Source of the DNA: Margaritifera margaritifera
Taxonomy: Eukaryota > Mollusca > Bivalvia > Unionida > Margaritiferidae
DNA: 64,000 bases
Reading direction: 5' to 3'
Assembly (NCBI GenBank): GCA_029931535.1
Contig: JAQPZY010001536.1
Coordinates: 2,177,001 to 2,241,000 of the forward strand
Part shown: piece by piece, positions 46,852-58,559 of the stretch
How the letters are laid out: each line of letters starts with the position of its first letter
Numbering within the stretch: the stretch's first letter is position 1
Position numbers and translations under genes: made by a program
Notes under the pieces: model-generated
What the model was told of the DNA's origin: nothing
The model's database searches: none
Seen by the model: only the letters and a program-made list of their open reading frames with translations

Positions 46852-48242
46852 TGTCACGGAATTGTATAAATCCCTTTTGTTAAATACATGTACTCGGGTT
46901 TCGTTTTTCAGTATAACAACGATACCCGAGAGTGAGTTATGTATATTGTACAATATTTCGAAACAGTGAGTTCGGTTCACCCCATGCCGCACGTGTGAAG
47001 TGCTTTCGATGGGAAAAACCGAATGCATCAAGCGTACGGACGATGTAGAGCTGCATCGTCTGTGTATAAATGCCTCACCGTAAGACTAAATCTTTACATT
47101 ACGGAACGTCTTGTCAGTGAGCAGTCTATTGAAGGATTTGCACGTCTTCAGCTGTAGAGGAGATGTAAATTATTTATTAATTTATGGTGTATATTTTCTA
47201 TGTAGCTTCGGCTTGCGTAGTACAATGCAAATATTTTCTATTCTTGTTTGTTCTTAATAAGAGCTTTATATTAGCAATATAAAGTGGCATTTTTAGGAAA
47301 CGTTTAGTACCATAAGATTCTTATGGGACACGTGCCACGACACTCGAGAGTGAGTTCACTTCTGAACTTGTTTATTGCTTTGTAATGTTGTGCCGATAAT
47401 GTAATTTGTATAACTTACCGTATATAACGTCATTACGTGTTATCGTATATGCCCGTGTCAATCATACTACACGGTGTTAGATTTATTTTCAGCTGATCAG
47501 AGTCGACGAGGTCCCAGCTATAGAGGGGACAATAGAAGTTGACTATAGCAGCTGTAAAGCTAACCATAGCAGCCGTAGAGCTGAATAAACAGTGTGCTGC
47601 GTGAATACCAGGTGATCGGGCGTTGCTGACCTATTGGTGGGCGTGGATCGCTTGATTGACCAAAGAATTGAATGGTGGTAGGTGAATACCTGTAATGTGG
47701 ATCGCTTGATTGACCAGTGCGACTGGCAGCCAAGTATGCTAGTGACGGAGTGTTTTTGAGTCACTCCATATATGTAATCTTTTAGCCGTGGGCTAATTTT
47801 GGGTTTTTGTGATACCCAGTGGTATGGGAGTGTAAAGATATTTTGCATGATATCTATCCCATTTGTTTGTACCACATTTTATTATTTGAATAAAGTGCCT
47901 CATGTTTCATTATTTGAGGGTATACATTTTTGCTATTTGAGTAAAATACATCATTTTTGCTATCTGAGTAAAACACATCATTCTTTTCGTCGTCCGAGAT
48001 TACTGTGAATCATTAGCCTTTATCATTGCACTGTGTATTTATTGATTTGTATTCATATTTGGGTTACATCATTAGGTTCGTACGGATTATGTTAATTTGT
48101 CCAATATTTGGACCCTATACACGCACGTATTAATCATAACCCTTCTTCCCATTCAAGTCATTCATCAATAAATATAGCATTTTTATCACCATCAACAGTG
48201 TTCTGTTATAAATCCGAAATCCAACTCGGTTATCTTGTTACA
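46852..48242 (+). mobile_element. Probable LTR of a Gypsy-type retrotransposon
   Basis: The stretch starts TGTCACGG and ends TTGTTACA, giving the usual TG...CA ends with short imperfect inverted termini. The right end is followed after one base by a primer-binding site at 48,244-48,261. The left end coincides with the point where repeat D homology is interrupted. Inside are a TATA-like TGTATAAATG (about 47,060) and several AATAAA signals (47,583, 47,888, 48,168). A 20-bp direct repeat GTGGATCGCTTGATTGACCA lies at 47,643 and 47,697. About 1.39 kb is long for an LTR but within the known range. No partner LTR was found in the window, so the left border is inferred. Confidence 0.55.
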
Positions 48243-48243
48243 A

Positions 48244-48261
48244 TGGTGTCAGAAGTGGGAT
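48244..48261 (+). promoter_or_regulatory. Primer-binding site, tRNA-Leu type
   Basis: TGGTGTCAGAAGTGGGAT directly follows the LTR end. It begins TGG, the complement of the tRNA CCA end, and matches the tRNA-Leu primer type used by SURL/Mag-like Gypsy elements. Confidence 0.7.
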
Positions 48262-48309
48262 CTCGGATTTAACTAATTGATTTAAGATGTTAAAGGATAT
48301 AGATGACTG

Positions 48310-48730
48310 TGGTAGTATAACATGGGCTACCACATTCAAAACATTTTTTGAGCATGGTTCGGGTATGTGTGGATATCTCAAGGTGTTGGTGATATGAACC
48401 ATTTGTTTAACAATTTTCTTAAAGATTGAAGGACTGCATGTTGCAATCGTGGTATGGAAATCGAGCAGAATGTACAAAACACGATGAATATTGTCAATAT
48501 AAGTCTATGTTAAACGTTGATAAATATTGAATGATATATTTGCCTTATTACTTATGTGCTGCTTTAGCTATGTTTCGGTGTTCCAGTCCTGAGTTGAAGA
48601 TTGAGACTGGAACACATGTATATATAAAACGAGACATGCGTTATTGTGAACATTGTTTTGAGAATGAGTATTCGTTGATTGCAGATGGATTTGTTCACAA
48701 TATTCAGATGTGAGAAAGAACAAATTGCAA
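48310..48730 (+). mobile_element. LINE relic, C-terminal end
   Basis: The plus strand reads GYVWISQGVGDMNHLFNNF (about 48,363-48,420) and, after stops, LCAALAMFRCSSPELKIETG (about 48,555-48,615). A short Cys pair, RYCEHC, lies near 48,640. In related LINEs this is the C-terminal block with FRCSSH-x-L-x-IE-x-GRH followed by a zinc motif. It is the same class as the minus-strand relic at 17,690-18,350. It lies 50 bp after the primer site, so the LTR element is cut off there. Confidence 0.75.
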
Positions 48731-51417
48731 TATTCCCGGTATACTCAGGTAAGTAAAGATAAATACTCTCAAATTAGGTCATGCACGAGTCCGTATCTTA
48801 ACCATTGGGTATCGAAATTGTTTCACCCCATTTATCAAAACGAATTGCTCCAATCTAAAATAATACTGTAATTATGTATATTGTATGGTGTAATTGGCGC
48901 TATGATGCTAGTGACTTTTGTATATACTAATCTATGATGTGCCGGAGGCCTGAATGTCCTGAACAAGAAATTGTAGACTCTAGAATCTAGAAATACATAC
49001 AAGGGGAGTAAGGGAGTTACTGGCTCCAGTACAGTTCTAAGTCCAGCATTTTGTGCATTTATTTGGTTATGAGAAACTCTGTTATAACCAAATTTGAAAA
49101 TGGATACATAGCTAAGCATTATAGAGGACTAACCTTGTGACCCACTATAGTCAACGCCCCCAGCTGACAGAGCAAATAAGTTCAAAATAGAAAGCTAACC
49201 CACTAATTTCTTTTCCTGGTAAATAGGACTATAGTAAAATACATTGCTTGACTTCCAGCTAAAAAGACTATAATCAGGAGTGAGAAAAACTAGGTCATAT
49301 ATTGCCAAAGTTGTAGAAAATTTAATTTCTTATTTGCGTTCCAAGCTTTTCCTCTGTATCATAATAGGTATTGAAGCTATGCCAGTTTGCAGACATCATC
49401 TCGTAGCTTTGATTTAAGCAAGGAACAAAGTGACAATGTCCTTATAAGGTCCCTAGCAACGTCATCAGCGGAACTGAATGAGTGAAATTAGGTAATCTGT
49501 CGGAGTTCTCTGATAAACAAAACTTATTTAATTTTAGACAAAGAGAGCGAGAGAGAAACAAAAGGACAACTTTCAGTTATTTCCCTGATGTAACTAACAC
49601 CGGAGATGATCGCTTAACTGTACACTATTCAAGTATCAAATGTATGTCACAAAAATATTCCATAATATCACAAGACAGTGAATACATGACTGTGCACACA
49701 CATACACAAATATATATTATATGACAAATCTATTTCTAGTTTAATTAGACTAGTCCTGACCTAATTTTAGTTCTGGTGACCTCAAACAGACTTCTACTGT
49801 CACTAGTTAATATTTGTACAAAGTAGCTGATGTTCATATGTGTGTAAGACATGCCTGAAACCCTTCGTGATGACAAAACATGCCAAACTTGATGGTGTTA
49901 CTAATGTCAAGGGAAGCGATGATACTTACAGTAAAACCTGTGTACAAAGGACACTTACATTTATTCATTATGGGCAGGTGTTGTTTCTGTAGAGGTTTGA
50001 AGTGATAGAGTCAATTCTTGCCGAGATAATGGTATACTATGCAAGAATGCTAAAAATGAAATCAGTGTAAATTATGAGTTATCATGTTACCTTGAAAAGC
50101 AGGCCACTTTCAAAACTTAATAAGGTATTGGGATTCCTTAAAGACATCTAAGTATCTAATTAGGTCAAGTTTTGTTCCATTGTTCTATAGATATCTTGCT
50201 TACGACGCAGAGTCCTAAAATGGATATATAATATCATCCTGTAACCTTGAAACGTTTTTCAAGGTCATGGGAAAAAACTAATTTGGTATTGGGACCCTCA
50301 TGAGGTATCTGCATATCAATTTGTGTACATTTTGGTTAATCCACATTTGAGAGCTACCGATTTGAGTTTGATGTCCTTTGCGTGTCCGTTTAGCTGTGAT
50401 ACAGTCCCACATTTGACTGTGAAAAGAAATATCGAAATTAAATGGTATGTCAGGCTTGTGCTGCTCTTCTCCTTTACATGTAGACTCCAAAACCACTCTC
50501 ATAGAAAATTATACATTTTGGGACACAAATTAATCCAAGCAATAGAGCTAATGCGAGTTGCAAAGTACTTTTTTCAAAGGTATTGGGAAAGAAGCTAATT
50601 GAGGAAGAAATGTAACGTTATTATCACTTCAGCATTTGATCAAAAGCACTGTTTCTGAGTTGTTATCTAAAAATACTTACTAATTTATAAATAATATAAT
50701 CTTGTCTCTGTTGTTTTTCAATTAATTAATTGAAAACGTATATATCAGTCACTGGATATAAAGTTGTAAACGTACACATATATGATTCAGTTCCTTCTTT
50801 TCCAGTACTCTTATATATTGGCACTTGACAATCTGTTTTTTAAGTGGAAAGTGTAAGATGTAGCCACTTTGTTAGTCTTTCTTAAACTTCATAGATACAT
50901 AGTTAAGATTTTTCAAGGTTCACTTTTACAGCTATCCGGAAATAAGTTAATAAAAACGCTAGCCTAGTGCTTCTTATTCATATTGAAGTTTGACGTGCAT
51001 TCTGATCTTTATATGCTTGAAAAAGATGACAGTTTTATTTGCCAATATAACTTTAATGCGTTACAGGTCAAAAGATCAACCGTTCCCCAGTCTATTTATT
51101 AAATGTTTGTCGGGAAATAAGCCATCTTGCATACACCTTAAAGGCTTTGTTAATAATCATAGTTTGACATTTCGTTAAAATAACTTCCCTTTGCCTCGTC
51201 AATTACTCTCTCAAGATTTGGAAAGACTATGACTAGAATCAAACCTCGGCTCCATAAATACTATTGTTACCACAGTGTACATTTTCAATGTTTTAACTTA
51301 TCTCCTGATCGACTTATTTTCTACATTTCATGGAAGATGTTGTAGTGTTTATGAACCTCAGGTAGTCATGTATGTGTTTTTATCAAACGATTACGCGATC
51401 ATAAATATGACTATATG

Positions 51418-51420
<3 letters not shown>
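48731..51420. other. AT-rich DNA without a recognised gene
   Basis: A degenerate repeat of about 180 bp occurs twice at 50,080-50,235 and 50,236-50,400, with shared CCTTGAAA and GGTATTGGGA blocks. Otherwise nothing was recognised on either strand. Confidence 0.45.
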
Positions 51421-51489
<69 letters not shown>

Positions 51490-51491
51490 AG
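51421..51491. repeat. (GA)n microsatellite
   Basis: A long AG run with one AAG interruption near its end, about 55 bp beyond the poly(A) signal of the peptide gene. Confidence 0.95.
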
Positions 51492-51546
51492 ATTATTTGT
51501 ATAGTAATTGTTTAAATAAAAGAAGTAAACATCTGCTGTATTACAT

Positions 51547-51552
51547 TTTATT
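51547..51552 (-). terminator. Poly(A) signal of the secreted-peptide gene
   Basis: AATAAA on the minus strand, 15 nt after the stop codon at 51,568-51,570. Confidence 0.7.
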
Positions 51553-51567
51553 AAATCATTTCATCGA

Positions 51568-51654
51568 CTAGACCAAAGTGTTGTATGCTTTTTTATGAAT
51601 TTGCATATCTTTTAAAGCTGTGTCCACATTTCGGCTGTATTCTGTCGGGTCTTC
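51568..51654 (-). CDS. Terminal exon of a small secreted-peptide gene
   Basis: A strong acceptor, ATATTTTGTTTCTTACAG, ends at 51,655. It is followed by 28 codons and TAG: EDPTEYSRNVDTALKDM, then QIHKKAYNTLV. The entry phase is 0, which fits the exit of the exon at 52,140-52,233 (GAG|GTAATT). AATAAA follows the stop after 15 nt, with a (GA)n array beyond. The segment is charged and helical in pattern. I do not recognise the peptide family. Confidence 0.65.
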   Translation of the reverse strand, partial: EDPTEYSRNVDTALKDMQIHKKAYNTLV

Positions 51655-52139
51655 CTGTAAGAAACAAAATATTGTGAAAACGAGACCAAACGGTTCTTGT
51701 GGATGTATTTATTAGTTAATTAAAATTGGTAACACGGAAATGAATCATAAAATGAAATACTGTTTAATCAGTCTTTATGTGGATGTATAAAGTTCAAGCA
51801 AATTCATAATGCATCCAGTTGGTATAGTTTTGCGCTCATCTTTGCAGTATGTTTTCTCTCCACTGTTAGTGCTCAAATAAGTTGTTTGACAAGCAAACGT
51901 CACAACTGCTCAATGACATTCAATTTCCATGATATTAAAAAAGAGAATATCTCATGTAAATCGGCATCTTGGTGGCACAGGCATTGTCTGTAGAAGTTAT
52001 CATATTGACATATTTGTTAAACAAATCTTGTTGTTATTGCTGTTGGTGTTACTGTTTTCAGCTTAATAAACATAATACACCTTCAAAGAATGATCTATTT
52101 TTGCTTTAAAAGGAAGCATCAGTTCAATCATGTAATTAC

Positions 52140-52233
52140 CTCAAATCTGCTGATATTTGGCGAGTTTCTTGTTAGAGCTTCAGGATGTTGGTTCTTTGGA
52201 GTATAGTGAACAGAATTATGACAAAGAAAATTG
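52140..52233 (-). CDS. Middle exon of the small secreted-peptide gene
   Basis: The acceptor has a pure T tract (CATAAATTTTTTTTCAG, ends 52,234) and the donor is GAG|GTAATT (52,139). The phase that fits the last exon is open across all 94 nt and reads FLCHNSVHYTPKNQHPEAL, then TRNSPNISRFE. It needs entry phase 2, but the first exon exits in phase 1. Either an additional small exon, another splice site (for example AAG at the codon pair GAA-GCT, about 38 nt from the donor) or a one-base error must explain this. Other phases hit stops or give an unlikely hydrophobic tail. Confidence 0.55.
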
Positions 52234-52637
52234 CTGAAAAAAAATTTATGTCAAATTTTACACAAACGTTTATGTATTTACAAATATCAAACATATATAA
52301 TAACGCTTTGATGTACATGAAGTTGAAGGTTTCCCTTTTGTAGAGGAACATTTAATGCATAACTGAAAATATATATTTTTTGTAAATTAAAATTTTTATT
52401 TTAGTCATTCAAGGTAATCATACGTGTACCAATATCAGATGTTTCTATACATTCCAATGATTTTTGATTTTGCGAATCTGTTACATTTCTAAGATGTCCC
52501 AATTGACTGAACTCGAAACGATTAAGTCTGAATAAATATATTACTCTAAGATATCCCTTGAAATCAAATTTTAACTGAAAGAAATCGCAGTTGTATCATT
52601 TGTATCCAAAATGTTCTCAAAGTGCTATTCAACTTAC

Positions 52638-52770
52638 ATGAAAAGATGCTTTGACCGCCTCCTTGACCGAATTGTGGCCCTCCTAGAAAGGGGCTGGTTA
52701 AGGCATATCCAGAAGCGACACCAATCGTGGAAATGATGACCAGGATGCACAAAACGACTAGCTTGTTCAT
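52638..52770 (-). CDS. First coding exon of a small secreted peptide (signal peptide)
   Basis: The ATG at 52,768-52,770 begins MNKLVVLCILVIISTIGVAS, a textbook signal peptide: a Lys near the start, a hydrophobic core, and small residues before the likely cleavage near VASG. The mature part begins YALTSPFLGGPQFGQGGGQS, which is Gly/Gln-rich. The donor TCAT|GTAAGT at 52,637 closes the exon in phase 1. The full precursor would have roughly 100 residues and be secreted. Candidate roles include a host-defence or matrix peptide, but no cysteine framework or known motif decides this. It is the clearest host gene in the window. Confidence 0.75.
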
Positions 52771-52849
52771 GTCTTTGGACTATCAGAATATGGCTGGTTT
52801 CCTTACAAAATAGAGTTACATTAAAATAGCAAGCTTTCTCTATAAAACA

Positions 52850-53653
52850 AATTAAGGTTCTTAAGTATTTAAGTGTATTTCAGTACAAGTGTATAAATAA
52901 AGATAATGTACTAAGTCCGAAAAATTTACAAAATAGCCCAAATTAGCATTTTATTTACACTCATAACCCATGGTATAACTTTGAGAAATATAACTGAACA
53001 TATTGAAATTTAATGTTGTGATGGGTGGTGGTGGCTTCCTTTACGTGGTACATATCTATGTGAAGGTGCTGCACGATTGCACGCATTATATAAGACTTTC
53101 AGGTACAGGATTACGTCCTTGTTTTTGATTCTGACTACATATAGAGGTCCGTAATGAAACAAATCTCGAGTTTGTTACTTTAATTTGGTATCTGATTCTA
53201 ATTAAACCCAGGATGAACGATTATAGACTCTATACATCTGCTATGACATGGATAATTTTTACATAACGATAAACATTAGGCCTATACGGTCACAGAAAGT
53301 TTGACATATTTATAACTAGGTGTTGACTAAGACATGAATGGGTATATGAGCGTTACTGTGGTACATGAGTGTGTACCCTTTTGGAACCCTATAGAAGGAA
53401 ATGGAATCAACTCCCACCTTCACCCCACCCCTCCAGACACAATTTCCTTTTTCCCCCTCCCCAACCCGGGTCCTAATGATTAATTTGTATTAAGACAACA
53501 ACAACAACAACAACAAAAATATGAAACGTTTTGAAATTGACCATCATGGTAATTTAGAATCGGTTCATAATTTTACAAAATTAAGCTTACCTTTTAAGAA
53601 ATTGTACTTTTGCCTTGTAAAAAATCGTCGCAGTGATATAATGGCAACCAGCA

Positions 53654-53697
<44 letters not shown>

Positions 53698-54890
53698 AGT
53701 CCCCATCCCATTAAATGACGTATCTATCACCCACCGGAAGGAAAAGTTCCCTTCAGTCATTACTGTCATTTAATATCTGTTAATAAGCACGATCCCCTAA
53801 ATGCCATTCCTATCTTCTAACCTCTTAAGAAGAACTTATTGCATATATGTAGCTCTGATTTACAGATCTAGGGAACATTGCTTTGAAATCATGTGTTTAA
53901 AAACTAGCTCATCGGGTTTAGTCACGACTTTGAGAAAGTGTGTCTAAATCGACTTTTTGTAGACTTGATGCAGTCGTGTGCGCACTCAAGCGGAGAAGTT
54001 TGACACTTATAAATTGTTAATGAAAGATCAATCATCATCGCGTAGACTTGAGTCCTTCTGACAAAAAGAAATATAAAGATAATTAACACACACCTATGTT
54101 TTATTCCTTATTGTGCCTACATAAATAAATGTTGACAAAGAATATAGGAACATTTCTTATTCACACATTTAAGAAATGATCATTTAATTTTGGAGACTAA
54201 ACTCTTTGTTTTTGCTCCTTACCACCGAGATGCAATATTTGTGCAGGTGATAGCATCGAACATGCTGCATGAGGCAAATCAGACTTTTTTTCTGCAAAAG
54301 AAACCAGTTCCCTGTTACCCACTTCCGCCGAAGATCACAAATTATTAAGCCTAACAAAAAGATTTACAAAACTGTTATGGTCAAAACGATTTTTAATCTT
54401 GTTTTAAAGTATTTTCTTCAATGAAAGCGATATAACAAATACATTGAGATAGTTCTTCAGATTAACAATTGTACAGACGTTGCTTTGAATTTGTCACATT
54501 CATCTTAAATACGACCGTTATTCTTTTTTTTTCTTTTGATATACGATAAATTTATTATATGAAGATGAAAGGTAGCAAAGGCAGTTTGGAAATGTTTAAA
54601 TTTACGTAACGATGGAACTCATCTCCATCAAACTTAAAAAGTAACCAAGGAATGAATGTGTCTAAACTATGTATGCAAATAAAATAACATTTACATCGTT
54701 TTAGAGCTGTTAAATATTTATCCAAAGAAGCAGAAATGGAAGTACGCACACACATAGACACGCACACACGCATTCACTACTGAAAAGACTTATCATAATA
54801 ATGCATATTTACATCCGACGACCTTTGTCTTGATTGAATACAAATTGTACGACATTATGTAACAAAAAAGTAAATCTGATCATAACATGT
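52850..54890. other. Non-coding DNA upstream of the peptide gene
   Basis: No gene recognised. There is a C-rich patch at 53,415-53,470, a short (CAA)n at 53,496-53,517, and an (AT)n at 53,655-53,694. Confidence 0.5.
53655..53694. repeat. (AT)n microsatellite
   Basis: A pure TA run. Confidence 0.95.
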
Positions 54891-55025
54891 AATTATTTTT
54901 AAGTATTTGCTTCTTTATGCATAATTATATACATGTGTATAATAATGCATATACTCTTTGAAATCTCCTCGACTTCTAATCTCTCTACATTGACATTGAG
55001 CCAAATTTAATATCAAAATATTTAC

Positions 55026-55030
<5 letters not shown>

Positions 55031-55057
<27 letters not shown>
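55031..55057. repeat. Poly-A tract
   Basis: About 27 A inside repeat D copy 2. Confidence 0.9.
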
Positions 55058-55058
<1 letters not shown>

Positions 55059-55420
55059 AGCAATAGGAAGAACAAAACTTGTGTGAGGTCTACATGTATT
55101 TCTTATTTATTACGTGTCAGTGCCATTGTGGTGTTTCGGAATCTCGAAGGATATGACAACACGGTCATGCAATTAAATAGCCTTTGGAAGTAACTAACAT
55201 TTGTTTTGGAATAACAAAGAAGTTATGGAAAGTTTGGTACTTATATCATTATATACTACAAAATTAAAGAAGAATAGTGGTGCCATCAACATACATTCTT
55301 AACTTTAATTTAAAGTTGCCTGTCGAGTCATAGGAAGGCGATTTGTTTGATGTTCAAAACAGGTTTGATTCATATTCATGTTGAATTAAAATTTCAATCG
55401 GCTTAATTACAATTAATAAA

Positions 55421-55423
<3 letters not shown>

Positions 55424-55488
<65 letters not shown>
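55424..55488. repeat. (AT)n microsatellite
   Basis: A pure AT run inside repeat D copy 2. Confidence 0.95.
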
Positions 55489-55492
<4 letters not shown>

Positions 55493-55835
55493 GAAATGAT
55501 ACAATTTTATCTGTGTTTTCATCGTCTATATTGTTTCATCATTTATGGTTTAACCTTTATGAATTATCGCTTTTCGTTTATGGGTGACCTTTTAGCGTTT
55601 ATGAATGTTTACTTATGAGTTATTTTTTAACGCTTATCGTTTAACGTTTATTATATTTCGTTTATTTTATCGATCTGCAACGTTTTATACATAGCAGTCA
55701 TCGTTTGTTCTGCGCTAGTTCCGCGCTTTTTCATCGGTCTTTTAGACTTCGTTTACCGTTCATTTTCCGTTCTTTGATCGTTCCATTTGCAGTTCAAAGG
55801 GATACATAAGTATTTTAAGGTCTGTATTAGAATAA

Positions 55836-58140
55836 TATTTTCTTTTACATACAATGCTACAATGCTAAATGGATGCACACGTAAATGATTTCAAAGAAAG
55901 AGAGGTTGTACAAACGATAGATTTGAAGGTTTAATGAAAGCATAAATTTACGAAATGACAAAATATTTATTTTTATGCTTTACCTACATACAAAAAAAAA
56001 TCAAACGAGTTTTAATCATTTCGACGGGAGTGGTCTGCGATGAGTGACACATTACAGTATATCTCAATCTGCACGCTTCCTCAACTTCCGTCCGTTACTT
56101 CCTATCTTCTATTAAAGTGGGAGTGATATCTACCTATATACAGATTAAATATAAAATCACAACTATTTAGTCGATGGAAAAAAAAGGCAAAGCAAAGAGA
56201 GGCAATTATAGATTCACTCCAGAAAGGACCTTCTATACTTAGATATGTATACATATAAAACACAATTTTAATACAAAAATGTGCAATATATCAGACACTC
56301 ATTATTACATAATTTTTATCCTGAAAGTAGACTTTCGTTCAATTTTGAAAAGGTATATAAACAACAAATAAATTATACATTATGATTTTTCATGCAATTA
56401 ATTTGTAGAATGTGGATGCGCATACGCTAGACCTTAAGTCACCAAACTATTTTTTTTGCAGTACCACCAACTGCATATACTCACTTCTCTCTCTCTCTCT
56501 CACCAACTGCGCATACACATTTCTCCCTCTCTCCTCCTCCTCCTCCTCTCTCTCTCTCTCTCTCTCTCTCATAATACTAATGCTAATACATATTAATACT
56601 ACTACTAATAATAATAATAGTAATCTTTCGAATCATTGCAGTTTTTAGTACTTAAGAGATATGAATAACATGAGTACCTAGTATCGACAGAATGTCTAAG
56701 TCAGTTCTTGGTTGCCTAATATACTTAGCTGCACACTTTGAGGAGTCTTCGGTGCCTACGGCTCGTAGTATGACTCCTTCTAGAACGGAGTCAACTCTTG
56801 GAGCGTCTGTTATCAGCAGGTGCATTTACCCGTAATACAAACATGTACCTGTAACTGTGCAAAAGGCATATGGGGATATGGTTTTGGAGAATTTCCAGGA
56901 GGATTTTGCTATGGAGGCGACGCTATCAGCTGTATATATCTTTCTTTGCTTTGCCCTTTTTATATGACCAAATATTTGTGACTTCATTGAGTAAGAACTG
57001 CTGCACAGAAAAGTTGGACAGATGGTAATAATAGCTTTTCTTTTACTAAAATTCGTACACCAACCATTCGGATAACTCTCCGACATGTTTTACTAAAATT
57101 GGTACATCAACCATTCGGACAGCTCTAACACAGTGAAGCTACTGTAAATGAGTTCGGTTAATTTGATTTGCTTGTGTATTTTTTAGACTAATACCAAGTT
57201 ATCGTCAATAAATGTTCTTAAGTCGAATAATATATATTTTGGGGCGTTTACATTTATTTTTTCATCAGAACATAGTATTACTACCCTTTTTCGAAATTCT
57301 CCGTCTGTTTACCGAATACTGCGCTATTCACTAATTTTAAGAAGACTTTCTCGACATCATTATTAGCCTTTAATCTTAAACTTATATTCAGTTCTATGTA
57401 GGATCTCAGACGATACTGTTGTTCAGACAAGATAATTTATTTTTCTTCAGTTTTAGTCCTAATTCTATGTAAAGTTTAAAGTTTCTGTTATATATCATAT
57501 ACTTGTCTTTGTTTTCAATGTGCACTAAAGTTTTGGTTCAGGTGATTTTTTGTACCTTTCTAATCATCAGTCAATGTCAAAGGACATACATCATTTTCCT
57601 CTGGTACAAATAGTTTTCATGTTGCTACTGGGTACAAACTGAAAGAATCGCGACAATGTTATGGAATATCCAAATCTACTTCTAATTTCCAACAAATATA
57701 ACTATAATAACTTGTTCATTTTTTGCCCATCTGAAATTATTTACCGTCATGTATCGGCTCGTCTGCTACACATAATGATTCGTGACACAAAGGTACATGA
57801 TAAATGATTTTGACATTGAACTTTCGTATTCATCCTCATTTTGTATCTTGCTGTCTATGTTCGAGTAGTTTTCGTTCTTTGCTTTCGCATATCGGTGTGG
57901 AATCATGCTAATTCTGTCACGAATTCCACAATGAATCTTTAAAATATATCATTTAAAAAAATGCTTCCTCTGAACAGATACTAAATAATAAATATTATTC
58001 ATAGAAAGTATAACATATAATAGTGAAATTAAGTTATTCGTGGAAAGTTATTAACACAATGTTATTCTGCATTTTCAGTAGATTCTTTCATCTTGACCAA
58101 CAATAAAATAAGACCACTCTTTAATTATTATCAAATTTGG
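55836..58140. other. AT-rich DNA without a recognised gene
   Basis: It contains CT-rich microsatellites (listed) and a 47-bp direct repeat at 57,040-57,130 (TTTTACTAAAATTCGTACAC versus TTTTACTAAAATTGGTACAT). Open stretches around 56,826-57,086 have no recognisable domain. Confidence 0.45.
56484..56571. repeat. (CT)n and (CTC)n microsatellites
   Basis: Two CT runs (about 56,484-56,502 and 56,548-56,571) flank a CTC-type run. The motif CACCAACTGC occurs before each run. Confidence 0.9.
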
Positions 58141-58142
58141 CC

Positions 58143-58253
58143 ATTCCCATTTATTTTGTGCCAGTAGCCAGTCCAATTTATTTTGTGGCCACAGGTTAGT
58201 CCCATTTATTATGTGACCTTTCGCCGGTCCCGTTTATTTCGTGGCTAGTAGCC
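58143..58253. repeat. 28-bp tandem repeat, 4 copies
   Basis: The unit is close to AGTCCCATTTATTTTGTGGC followed by CAGTAGCC. Units lie at about 58,143-58,169, 58,170-58,197, 58,198-58,225 and 58,226-58,253. They sit in the flank of the L1/Tx1-like LINE. Confidence 0.9.
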
Positions 58254-58559
58254 AAACCATTTATTTAATATTTTTATTATTATTACCCCAGATATTTACG
58301 GTCCTAAGGTTGGGGAGCCGTGGACCGTTTACAAAAAAGAGCATATTGAGAATCACGTATATTTATTAGATTGTAAATTAGATAAATCAGTTCATCAAAT
58401 TCACAACCACTATAATCTGGGGTCTAAAAATATAACAAAAGACGAAAACAAAGGATAGGAAGGTATTAAGCCATAACAAAGTATGAAAGACAAACAATGA
58501 TTTTTTTGCTTTCTATGGAAAATGTGTATCCTGGGTAAGATTAATGGAGAGAGCAGCTG

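Larger units (their letters stand above)
54900..55835. repeat. Dispersed repeat D, copy 2
   Basis: Collinear with 46,150-46,850. It contains an A-run (55,031-55,057) and an (AT)n array (55,424-55,488) that are absent from copy 1. It ends near 55,830, after TTTTAAGGTCTGTATTAG. The continuous right flank here shows the state without the LTR. Confidence 0.85.
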
